23,986 nt of DNA, taken from DAOTTI01 sp034437795 (GTDB lineage Bacteria > Chloroflexota > UBA11872 > UBA12225). The notes beneath the pieces were generated by a model, which saw only the letters and a list, made by a program, of their open reading frames with translations, made no database searches and was not told the DNA's origin. The stretch covers positions 1-23,986 of the forward strand of contig DAOTTI010000203.1 in the NCBI GenBank assembly GCA_034437795.1. Reading direction: 5' to 3'. Of the stretch, positions 7,252 to 14,930 are shown one piece after another. The position numbers and the translations under genes are program-made. Each line of letters opens with the position of its first letter. The stretch's first letter is position 1.

Positions 7252-8595
7252 ATGAGACGCTGGAACAGGGCTGCGATCGTGCGCAGCGCAGCGAGTGGAG
7301 GTGTCGCGGCGCTGCTGGCGGCCTGCGGGGCGCCGGGGACCTCGCGGACGCAGACCGCTGGCGTGACCAGCCAGCCGGTGCGCTTACAGATGTTCAACCA
7401 GTCGGGCGCGCAGAAGGACGTCGACGACTGGACGAAGATGCTGGAGCCCTTCACGCGCAAATACCCCAACGTAACGTTCGACATCGGCGGCGCGCCGGCC
7501 GGGCCGAACAGCCTGCTCGACAAGGCCCTGGCCATGGGCGCTGCCGGCACGCCACCGGACTTCACCTACTCCGTGACGCGCAATGGCCCCACGCTGATCA
7601 CCTCCGGCCTGACCCAGGACATGAACCCCATCGTCCGGCGGGAACGGATCGATCTGAAGGATGTAGCCAGGGCGGTCCTGGAGGACTTCAATTGGCAGGG
7701 CAAGATGATGGCCCTGCCGTACGACCCCGGCTACGCCTTCATCCAGTACAACAAGACCCTGTTCGAGAAGGCGGGCCTGCCCGACCCCGGCAGGCTCTGG
7801 CAGGATAAGAAGTGGGACTGGGACACGTTCGTCGGCACCGTGGCGGCGCTCTCACGTGTCGCCCCCGGCGAGGCGGATCGGTTCGGGTTCTGGATCCGCA
7901 CCTGGGAGGGCGACTACCTCTCCATCATCCGCACCTTGGGAGGGGACACGCTCAATAAGGAGCGCACTCAGCTCATCCTGGGCGATGGGCCGGGCCTGGC
8001 TGCACTGGGCAAGTGGGCGGAGCTCGCCACACGGCATCGGGCCGCGCCGCCGGACAAGCCGCCGCCGGGCGACTTCAACGGCGGCCACCTGGCGATGATG
8101 TCCAGCCATCCCGGCAACATCACTACCATCCAGAAGTTCATTCGCGACAGCGGTGCCCAGTGGTCGTGGGACGTGGTACCGCATCCCGCCCCCGCCGGCA
8201 AGAAGCCGGTGCCGGTGCTCTTCACCAACGGGCTCTACCTCTGGAAGGGGACGAAGCACGAGGCGACGACGATCGAGGTGCTGAAGTTCCTGATGGAGGA
8301 CGAGAGCATGCTGCGCTACGGCGCGCTTACCGGACGCGATCCGGCGCGGACCACGCTCATGCCGGCACACGTCAAGAACCTGGGCATCCCCCAGAACGAC
8401 CCCAAGAGCTGGCTCAAGGTCTATGAGGAGCTGACGCCAGTGGTGCGGGGCGTGCCGTGGACGGTCGGTTACGTCGAGTGGCACACCATTCTGCAGACGG
8501 AGGTGCTCACGCCGGTGGGTCGGGGCGACAAGTCGCCTCAGGAAGCGGTGAGTGCGGCCGCGCCGAAGATCAACGCCGTGCTCCAGCGGAAGTAG
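7252..8595 (+). CDS. Extracellular solute-binding lipoprotein, family 1 (SBP1)
   Basis: The start at 7252 follows AGGAGGAGG with six-base spacing. The protein has 447 residues. It begins MRRWNRAAIVRSAASGG and has a lipobox LLAAC with Cys25 as the lipidated residue, so it is a membrane-anchored ABC-transporter binding protein. Family-1 features include FTRKYPNVTFDIG, AAGTPPDFTYS, MALPYDPGYAFIQYNKTLFEKAGL and KWDWDTFVGTVAAL. It is clearly paralogous to the binding protein at 11502: compare TNGLYLWKG here with SNGFHLWKG there, and GVPWTVGYVEWHTI with GLPYTANFTVWRDI. It lies 62 bp after the amidohydrolase. No permease or ATPase accompanies it. A carbohydrate ligand is inferred. Confidence 0.92.
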   Translation: MRRWNRAAIVRSAASGGVAALLAACGAPGTSRTQTAGVTSQPVRLQMFNQSGAQKDVDDWTKMLEPFTRKYPNVTFDIGGAPAGPNSLLDKALAMGAAGTPPDFTYSVTRNGPTLITSGLTQDMNPIVRRERIDLKDVARAVLEDFNWQGKMMALPYDPGYAFIQYNKTLFEKAGLPDPGRLWQDKKWDWDTFVGTVAALSRVAPGEADRFGFWIRTWEGDYLSIIRTLGGDTLNKERTQLILGDGPGLAALGKWAELATRHRAAPPDKPPPGDFNGGHLAMMSSHPGNITTIQKFIRDSGAQWSWDVVPHPAPAGKKPVPVLFTNGLYLWKGTKHEATTIEVLKFLMEDESMLRYGALTGRDPARTTLMPAHVKNLGIPQNDPKSWLKVYEELTPVVRGVPWTVGYVEWHTILQTEVLTPVGRGDKSPQEAVSAAAPKINAVLQRK

Positions 8596-8657
8596 CCACC
8601 AGCCGGATGCCGGCGGGTGGCTGTGGCCGGCATCCGATGCGACACAGGGAGGTGCGT

Positions 8658-10064
8658 ATGGTGATGACCGCCTTTTCGAGCGCTCAGACTGCGTTTCAGC
8701 GGCCCTGGAAGCTGAGCGCGGGCAGCGGGGCGACGCGCCGGCGCGTCCTGGCAGGCGCCGCCGGGGCGTGGGGTACCATGATGGCCGGCCTTGCCCTGGG
8801 CGCGTGTGGCGGGATCGGCACGCGCGAGAGCCAGCCCGCCACATCCAAGGGGCCAGTGACCATCCGGCTGGCAACAGACTGGCTGTCCGGTGCGCGTGGC
8901 GACACGCTGAAGGCGGGGCTGGCCGCCTTCCACGAGCAGCACCCCACCATCAAGGTGGAGGTGGAGGCAATCACCGGCGATTACTGGACGGCAGTGAACA
9001 CCCAGCTGGCCGCCGGCACCGTCCAGGAGGTGGTCCTCTTCGAAGGCAACTTCTTCCACTCCTTCAAGGACCAGGGGGCCTTTACCCCCATCGACGCCGC
9101 GCTCAAGAAATACCGCGTGAACATGGCCGACTACTCCGTCGTGCCCGGCATCTACCAGGACAAGGGCAAGCAGTACGGCATGCCCTTCCAACTCGTCGCC
9201 AGCGGCTGGTTCTACAACGTGGACCTCTTCCAGGAACGGGGCCTGCGGCCGCCGAATGAGAACTGGACGTGGGACGACGTGCTCGCCGCCGCTCAGGCCC
9301 TGACCCAGCCGGACCGGCAGCAGTACGGCATCTGGGTGCGGAGCGACGCCCAGTTTTGCTGGGGGCCGCTCATCTTCTCCGCCGGCGCCCGCTGGCACAA
9401 CGCGGACAAGACCAGGACGCTGCTCACGGACCAAGGCGGGCTGGAAGCGTTCCAGTGGATCGTGGATCTGATCCACCGCCACCGCGTCTCGCCGGCGCCC
9501 AGCCAGGTCAACGAGATCCGCGGCAGCTTCGCCAATCCCTTTGTGGCGGGGAAGATCGGCATGTTCCCCACCGGCCTGCAAGGCATCGGCAACACCGTGC
9601 GGCAGGTGGGGGACCGCTTCCGGTGGGCGCTGATGCCGACCCCCAAGCACCCCAGGACGAAGAAGGCCACCCACGTCTGGAACGACCAGCCCCACGTCCT
9701 GACCAACGCCGCGACCAAGAAGGGGGTGGTGGAGGAGGCCACCCAACTGATCATCTTCCTGGCCGGCGACGTGGTGCAGGGGCGCGTCGCCGTCGACCGC
9801 GGCAGCATTCCGGTGCTGAAGAGGCAGCAGACTGGCGCGGAGTACCTGAAACCGCCGCCGGACAACATGAGGCAGGTCGCCATCAACCTGAGCGACCCCG
9901 ACATCCAGACCCCGGGGTTCATCAAGGGGTGGGACGAATGGTGGAAGGCGATCAATGATGAGGTCGCCAGGGCCTTCAACGGGGAGGTAGCGGCCCAGCA
10001 GGCGCTGCGCAACGCGGTCACCGCGGGCGACGCTGTACTCTCCCGCTACGGGCCGCAAAGGTAG
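8658..10064 (+). CDS. Extracellular solute-binding lipoprotein, family 1 (SBP2)
   Basis: The ATG at 8658 follows GGGAGG by about six bases. The 468-residue protein has a twin-arginine motif (TRRRVLAG), a hydrophobic stretch and a lipobox LALGAC with Cys50, so it is probably exported folded by Tat and lipidated. Mature family-1 features include FHEQHPTIKVEVEAI, YGMPFQLVASGWFYNVDLFQERGL, WTWDDVLAAAQAL and FVAGKIGMFPTG. It is much less similar to SBP1 and SBP3 than those two are to each other, which suggests a second ligand or a second transporter. It lies 62 bp after SBP1 in the same operon. The ligand is probably a carbohydrate, by family and context. Confidence 0.92.
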   Translation: MVMTAFSSAQTAFQRPWKLSAGSGATRRRVLAGAAGAWGTMMAGLALGACGGIGTRESQPATSKGPVTIRLATDWLSGARGDTLKAGLAAFHEQHPTIKVEVEAITGDYWTAVNTQLAAGTVQEVVLFEGNFFHSFKDQGAFTPIDAALKKYRVNMADYSVVPGIYQDKGKQYGMPFQLVASGWFYNVDLFQERGLRPPNENWTWDDVLAAAQALTQPDRQQYGIWVRSDAQFCWGPLIFSAGARWHNADKTRTLLTDQGGLEAFQWIVDLIHRHRVSPAPSQVNEIRGSFANPFVAGKIGMFPTGLQGIGNTVRQVGDRFRWALMPTPKHPRTKKATHVWNDQPHVLTNAATKKGVVEEATQLIIFLAGDVVQGRVAVDRGSIPVLKRQQTGAEYLKPPPDNMRQVAINLSDPDIQTPGFIKGWDEWWKAINDEVARAFNGEVAAQQALRNAVTAGDAVLSRYGPQR

Positions 10065-10131
10065 CGCTGGCAGGTACCCCTGGGAATGGAACGAGACGGA
10101 CGGGTGACCGGCACAGCGCGCGCGAGCCACA

Positions 10132-10149
10132 GGCGATCCCGGTATCGCC
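10132..10149. other. Short inverted repeat in the SBP2 to oxidoreductase gap
   Basis: GGCGAT and ATCGCC flank a six-base centre in the 158-bp gap between SBP2 and the next oxidoreductase. It has no T-run, so it is not a standard terminator. It might lower downstream expression relative to the binding proteins, but the stem is short and may be chance in GC-rich DNA. Confidence 0.25.
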
Positions 10150-10222
10150 CGCGCGGGCCGGCCGGCAGCGCAGTGCGCCGGTGACCGCAATGGGGCGCAC
10201 GGAGCGATCGGGGAGCGTTCGG

Positions 10223-11416
10223 GTGAGCTCGTTTCGCATCGGCATCATCGGCCTGGGCGGGATGGGGCACCACCATGCCCAGGCCTGCCTGGCCGAGCGG
10301 GACGTGATGCTGGCCGCCGGCTGCGATCTCATCGCCGAGAAGCGGGCCGCCTGGGGCAGGGCATCCGGGGTGCCCGAGTGCTCGCTCTACGCCAGCTACG
10401 ACGAGATGCTCGATCGTGAGCAGCTCGACGTGGTGATCGTAGCTACACCTGCCAGCGCTCACTGCGCGCCGGTACTGGCCGCGGCGCGTCGCGGTGTGCA
10501 CGTCTTGTGCGAGAAGCCGCCTGCGCTCACCCTGCGTCAGGCCGATGAGATGGTGAGCGCCTGTGAGAACGCGGGGGTCAAGCTGGCCATCAACCACATC
10601 AAGCGAGGCAGCAACGGGAACGCCATCGCGCGGCACGTGATCCAGGCCGGAGCCATCGGTACGCCCTACCTGATCCGGGGCGAGTGCAAGGGGCGACGCT
10701 GGGCCGGCAGCGAGCTGATGGAGATGGGGACCCACCTCTTCGACTGGTTGCGGCTGGTGGCCGGCGATCTCCGCGCCGGCGATCCGACGTGGCTCTTCGC
10801 CCACGTCGTGCATGAAGGACGCCCCGCCGCGCGCGCCGATATCGTGCATAGCCGGCACCTGCCCTACCAGGAGCGGGACTGCGGCCTGGTGCTGGGGCAG
10901 CGTGCCTTCTGCGCCATTGGCTTCCCCTCCGGCGTACACGCCGACGTGCACTTCCTGAACCAGCCCAGCGGCAAAGACGACGGCTACGGCTTCGACATCG
11001 TCGGGACGGAGGGAACGCTGGCTCTGCGGCGCAGCGTCGGCACCCAACTCTTTCTCCAGCGTGGCCCGCACCGCGGCCCGCTTGGGGCGGGGCCCTGGGA
11101 AGAGATACCGGTGGACGAAGGCGCCGGTCTGACCCCAGCGGCGCGAGCGCCGCTAGACGCGCAAGGAGAGCGCCTAGCTTGCCAGCGACGCATGCTGCGC
11201 GACCTACTCGATGCCATCAACGAAGACCGCGAGCCGTACTCCAGCGGGCGCGAGGGCCGCGCGGCGCTGGAGCTGGTCATGGCTGTCTGGCAATCGCAGC
11301 GCGAGGGGCGGCCGGTGCGATTGCCCCTGGCGCAGCGCGAGCACCCGTTGGAGGCGTGGCTGGCAGAGCCGGCGGGGGATGGCCTGCCCCCGCCGGCTCC
11401 TGGCACCGATGTGTGA
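10223..11416 (+). CDS. Gfo/Idh/MocA-family oxidoreductase (copy 5)
   Basis: I choose the GTG at 10223 because GGGGAG sits seven bases before it and the protein then starts with a clean Rossmann fold (VSSFRIGIIGLGGMGHHHAQ). An in-frame GTG at 10181 and an ATG at 10190 lack a binding site. The 397-residue product has GLGGMG at about residues 10-15, an intact dinucleotide-binding loop, LCEKPPALTL with EKP at 97-99, and GTHLFDWLRLVAGD with the His/Asp pair. It is longer than its paralogs because of a C-terminal region rich in Gly and Pro (about 360-397). It lies between SBP2 and SBP3 in the operon, and the substrate is not evident. Confidence 0.9.
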   Translation: MSSFRIGIIGLGGMGHHHAQACLAERDVMLAAGCDLIAEKRAAWGRASGVPECSLYASYDEMLDREQLDVVIVATPASAHCAPVLAAARRGVHVLCEKPPALTLRQADEMVSACENAGVKLAINHIKRGSNGNAIARHVIQAGAIGTPYLIRGECKGRRWAGSELMEMGTHLFDWLRLVAGDLRAGDPTWLFAHVVHEGRPAARADIVHSRHLPYQERDCGLVLGQRAFCAIGFPSGVHADVHFLNQPSGKDDGYGFDIVGTEGTLALRRSVGTQLFLQRGPHRGPLGAGPWEEIPVDEGAGLTPAARAPLDAQGERLACQRRMLRDLLDAINEDREPYSSGREGRAALELVMAVWQSQREGRPVRLPLAQREHPLEAWLAEPAGDGLPPPAPGTDV

Positions 11417-11501
11417 GAGGTCAGGGGGGCCGGCACCGGCATCAGCGATACCGGACCTGGCCCCTGGAACCGATGAGTGCAAGGGCAACACGGCGGTGGA
11501 G

Positions 11502-12896
11502 ATGGCAAGATGGCAGCCTAATGGCGCGGGTGGCGTGATCTTGCGCGGCTCGCCGGCCCAGCGTGCTCCCGTTGGGACCGTTTCGCGCCGGCGAGCGCTG
11601 AGCTGGCTGGCGGCCGTACCTGCGCTGGCAGCCTGCGTGCCCGGCCAGGGCAAGAACGGCTCATCGCCAGCGGCGAGCACGTCCGCGCCACCGGTCACAC
11701 TCCAGTTCATGACCCAGGGCGCATCGCCGCCGAATGAGTGGGATTCGCTGGTCATCCCCTATCGGCAGCGTGCGCCTCACGTGACCGTTACCGTCGACAT
11801 CGCCGGCGGCGGGGACGACTTCACCGAGAAGGGCATGAGCCTGGCGGCGGCCGGGACGCCTCCCCACGTCTCGTGGTCGAGCACGCGGTTTGCCTTTCCG
11901 TTTGCACCGGCCGGCCTCGTACGGGACGTGCAGGAGTTCATCCGGCGGACCCGGCTGGACCTCTCCGACATTCCGAGGCCGGTGTTCGAGGAGCCGGTCT
12001 ACCAGGGCCGGATGTATCAGCTCACCAGTGACGTGGGGTACGCCATGCTCGCGTACAACCGGTCGGCGCTCACCGCTGCGGGACGGCCGGATCTCTGGCA
12101 GCACTGGGAACGCCGGCAGTGGACCTGGGATCGCTTCGTCGCTGAGGCCCAGGCGCTGCAACAAGCCGCGGGCGGTCCAGCCGCCGGCGCCTACGGTGTG
12201 GTGGTGTCTACCTGGGACGGCGAGTTCTTTACCATTGTGCGGTCCAATGGCGGGGACGTGCTCGACCGCGATCACCGCCGGCTCATACTGGACCAGCCGG
12301 CGGCATTGGAGGCGCTGGAGGACTGGGCGGCGCTGGTGAACCGTCACCAGGTGGCACCACCCCTCGGCACGCCCGGGCAGACCTTTGCCTCCGGCAAGGT
12401 GCCCATGGAGTTCTTCGCTCAGGCGCGGATCGGTCGCACGCGGACGGCCGCGGCCCAGGCAGGGTACGCATGGGATGTGGTGGCTCCGCCGGCGCGCCGG
12501 TCCGTGGTGCCGACGATGTTCAGTAACGGCTTCCACCTGTGGAAGGGCAAGGCGGAGGCAGCGGCCTGGGAGTTTATCGCCTTCTCGGTCTCGCCTCCCA
12601 TTCTGCTGGAACGCGGGAAGGTGACCGGGCGCGTGCCGAGCCGCCTCTCGCTCCTGCCGGACTTCGCCAGGAGCCTGGACATCCCTGCGCAGGACCCCAA
12701 GCACTTCGTCCACCTGTATCCCGACCTCGCCCGTGCAGGGCGCGGCCTGCCCTACACCGCCAACTTCACCGTTTGGCGTGACATTGTGCAGAAGGAAGTG
12801 CTGGAGCCGATCCTCACAGGCAAGCGGGGCGTGCGCGAGGCTGTACAGGTGGCGACGCCTCTGGTAAACGCTGAGCTCAGCAAGAACACCTCATGA
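11502..12896 (+). CDS. Extracellular solute-binding lipoprotein, family 1 (SBP3)
   Basis: From the ATG at 11502 the protein has 464 residues, a twin-arginine-like SRRRALSWL segment and a lipobox PALAAC with Cys45. The start is uncertain: the GTG at 11496 has AAGGG ten bases upstream, and a GTG at 11535 is also possible. The mature protein aligns along its length with SBP1 (AAAGTPPHVSWSS, VGYAMLAYNRSALTAAG, QWTWDRFVAEAQAL, SNGFHLWKG, VTGRVPSRLSLLPDF), so the two are paralogs, perhaps with related ligands. The stop overlaps the sulfatase start by four bases. A role in capturing a sulfated or otherwise modified saccharide is inferred from that coupling. Confidence 0.92.
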   Translation: MARWQPNGAGGVILRGSPAQRAPVGTVSRRRALSWLAAVPALAACVPGQGKNGSSPAASTSAPPVTLQFMTQGASPPNEWDSLVIPYRQRAPHVTVTVDIAGGGDDFTEKGMSLAAAGTPPHVSWSSTRFAFPFAPAGLVRDVQEFIRRTRLDLSDIPRPVFEEPVYQGRMYQLTSDVGYAMLAYNRSALTAAGRPDLWQHWERRQWTWDRFVAEAQALQQAAGGPAAGAYGVVVSTWDGEFFTIVRSNGGDVLDRDHRRLILDQPAALEALEDWAALVNRHQVAPPLGTPGQTFASGKVPMEFFAQARIGRTRTAAAQAGYAWDVVAPPARRSVVPTMFSNGFHLWKGKAEAAAWEFIAFSVSPPILLERGKVTGRVPSRLSLLPDFARSLDIPAQDPKHFVHLYPDLARAGRGLPYTANFTVWRDIVQKEVLEPILTGKRGVREAVQVATPLVNAELSKNTS

Positions 12897-14356
12897 GGCG
12901 ACCAAACATTCTGCTCCTGTTGCCGGATGAACAGTCGGTCCACGCCCTGGGGTGCTACGGCAACCGGCACGTGGCCACCCCGGCAGTCGACTCCCTTGCC
13001 CGTCAGGGGGTGACGCTGGACGCGGCCTACTGTAACTATCCTCTATGCGTGCCATCTCGCCTGTCCCTTCTGACCGGCAAGCACCCGCACCGCATCGGCG
13101 CATGGGACAACCGCTCCGTACTTGACCCGGCCGAGCGGACCTTCGCCCACGCCCTGAGTGACGCCGGCTACGTCACCTGCCTGATCGGCAAGATGCACTT
13201 TACTGGCTACGAGCAGCGCCACGGGTTTCACCTGCGGCCCTACGGCGACCTGCGGGGCTGGTCGCATCAGCCAGACCCGATCCACAGCGCCTACGGCCTG
13301 AGCCGGATTGACGCCGGCCCGGCAGAGATCCCTGAAGCAAAGATGCAGGAGACGATCGTCAACCGTGAGGCCATCGCCTTCCTGCGCCGACATGCCGCAC
13401 AGGAGCGCGCGCGCCCGTTTCTGCTGGTGCTCGGCTATAACCGGCCACACTTCCCGCTGCGTCCCCCATCTCGCTACTGGGAGCGCTACTACCCGTACGG
13501 CTACGACCTGCCGGTGGTGCCGGCGGGTCACCTGGAGCAGCTGCACCCCTGGAACCGCATGATCCGTCAGCGCTCGGACGGTGACGGGTTCGACGAAGCG
13601 CAGACCGCGCGGGCGCGGGCCGGCTACTACGGCTGCGTGAGCTTTGTCGACGACAAGATTGCCGAGATCCTGGCTGCCCTGGATGAGCTGGGCTTCACGG
13701 ACGACACGGTCGTCATCTATACCTCGGACCATGGTGAGATGGCCGGGGAGCATGGTATGTGGGGGAAGCGCACTTTCTATGAGGCCGCGGCGCGCGTGCC
13801 GTTCATCGTGCGCTGGCCGGGACACCTGCCGGAAGGCGCGCGTACCGATCAGCCGGTGGAGCTGGTGGACCTCTTCCCCACGCTCGCGGAGGTGGCCGGC
13901 GCCCCGCTGCCCGAAGGTCTGGATGGCAGCAGTCTGCTTCGCCTGCTGCGTGGCCACGACCCTGAATGGCGAGGCGTGGCCATCAGCGACTACTGCCAGT
14001 GGCTACCGGCGCCAGCACGGATGGTGCGCCGGGGCGAATGGAAGCTGAATTACTATACCGGCGCCGGGTTCGAGTTGTTCAACCTGCGCGAAGACCCCGC
14101 TGAACTGCACGACCGCAGCGCTGATCCCGCCTGCGCGCGGATCGTGCGCGATCTGGCGGCCCTGCTCTCGCGCGGGCGCTGGCACCCTGCCGAGGTGGAA
14201 GCAGACTGGCGTCACTACCAGCGCACCGGTCCCAGGTGGCCCCGCCCGGCGCACCGTACCCCGAACCAGTTCTGGGGTGGCGGCGAACCGTACGTTGACG
14301 CGGAGGACTTTTATCCGGCGGACGTGGACTGGACCCAAGTTCGCATCCGGCCATAG
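12893..14356 (+). CDS. Type I (formylglycine-dependent) sulfatase
   Basis: The 487-residue protein carries the sulfatase signature CVPSR at residues 52-56, in which Cys52 would become formylglycine. It also has the metal-site start LLLPDEQ near Asp12, GKMHF with Lys100 and His102, YTSDHGEMAGEHG with Asp279 and His280, and a downstream WGKR Lys at 292. The GKMHF and EHGMWGK motifs resemble choline-sulfatase-like and glycan sulfatases of family S1. There is no signal peptide, so it should act in the cytoplasm on an imported sulfate ester, and no maturing enzyme is nearby. The start overlaps the SBP3 stop as ATGA, so translation is coupled. It hydrolyses a sulfate ester; the ester is unknown. 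Confidence 0.93.
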   Translation: MRRPNILLLLPDEQSVHALGCYGNRHVATPAVDSLARQGVTLDAAYCNYPLCVPSRLSLLTGKHPHRIGAWDNRSVLDPAERTFAHALSDAGYVTCLIGKMHFTGYEQRHGFHLRPYGDLRGWSHQPDPIHSAYGLSRIDAGPAEIPEAKMQETIVNREAIAFLRRHAAQERARPFLLVLGYNRPHFPLRPPSRYWERYYPYGYDLPVVPAGHLEQLHPWNRMIRQRSDGDGFDEAQTARARAGYYGCVSFVDDKIAEILAALDELGFTDDTVVIYTSDHGEMAGEHGMWGKRTFYEAAARVPFIVRWPGHLPEGARTDQPVELVDLFPTLAEVAGAPLPEGLDGSSLLRLLRGHDPEWRGVAISDYCQWLPAPARMVRRGEWKLNYYTGAGFELFNLREDPAELHDRSADPACARIVRDLAALLSRGRWHPAEVEADWRHYQRTGPRWPRPAHRTPNQFWGGGEPYVDAEDFYPADVDWTQVRIRP

Positions 14357-14379
14357 GCAACCGCGCGGCCAGGGGACAG

Positions 14380-14561
14380 AGGTGCCCGCCATCAGTCCAG
14401 GCAAACCCCTCGACGCGCTTCTGGTTGGCCCCCAGGTGCGGCCGGGAACCGCCACGAAGGGCCACGGCGAGCTGGCCACAATGCTGCTCCGTCCGCGCCT
14501 GGGCGGCCACAACCTGCGCCAGTGCGTCCTCAAAGCGGCCAACCCGCGTGTTGAGCTCCAT
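14380..14561 (-). pseudogene. Possible remnant of a coiled-coil protein gene
   Basis: From an ATG at 14561 the minus strand reads MELNTRVGRFEDALAQVVAA followed by QARTEQHCGQLAVAL. This is the heptad style of the N-terminal coiled coils in bacterial proteins built from repeated AQARTEERV units, some fused to PD-(D/E)XK nuclease domains. The pattern stops after about 35 residues, and the frame then runs antisense into the sulfatase gene, so any real gene is truncated or frameshifted. Recognition rests on a short pattern and is tentative. Confidence 0.3.
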
Positions 14562-14845
14562 TGGCGCCGGCGTGTGTCAGCCAGATTATGCCGTAGCTCC
14601 ATGGCTCCGCTTGCCTCCGGCTCCAGGGGCGGTCGAGCCGTCTCTCAATACGATGTGCAGGCCATCTGGTAGCTCCATGGCTCGTCTCGTCTCCGGCATC
14701 AAGGGACCAGCCGCGCCGTCGAGGCTCGAAGGCATCCCGTGCAGCCGGCAGTACCGGCTCGCGATGCGCCTCTATCCCGCGCTCCTGATCATCCCCAGTA
14801 CCGCGGGCGACCAGCCCTTCTCGCCTTCGGCGGAACGGCACATGA

Positions 14846-14867
14846 CGTGTCGAAATTGCTCGACACG
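14846..14867. promoter_or_regulatory. Perfect inverted repeat upstream of the ThDP-enzyme gene
   Basis: CGTGTCGA and TCGACACG flank the six-base centre AATTGC, 63 bases before the ThDP-enzyme start. Perfect 8-bp arms with a 22-base span fit an operator for a dimeric regulator. It does not match the GCAAC-N2-GTTGC sites near the IclR gene, so a different regulator would be involved. It could also be a hairpin in the leader. Confidence 0.4.
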
Positions 14868-14930
14868 ACAGAGGAGCATGAACGCGCTGTAGTAGACTGG
14901 CAGGGCAGCAAGCCGGTGAGGAGGCAGCCG

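Larger units (their letters stand above)
14357..14930. other. Intergenic region with degenerate coding and repeat traces
   Basis: These 574 bases between the sulfatase and the ThDP enzyme hold no intact gene I can support. On the minus strand, 14380-14561 has the look of a broken coiled-coil gene. At 14593-14607 and 14669-14683 the 15-bp word GTAGCTCCATGGCTC occurs twice, 76 bp apart, with partial similarity continuing for about 25 bases. A perfect 8-bp inverted repeat lies at 14846-14867, and a good ribosome binding site GAGGAGG at 14918-14924. Confidence 0.5.

Noticed and set aside
8538..10190. A 550-codon minus-strand open frame
   Set aside because: It is a shadow of SBP2 with a biased composition and no motif.
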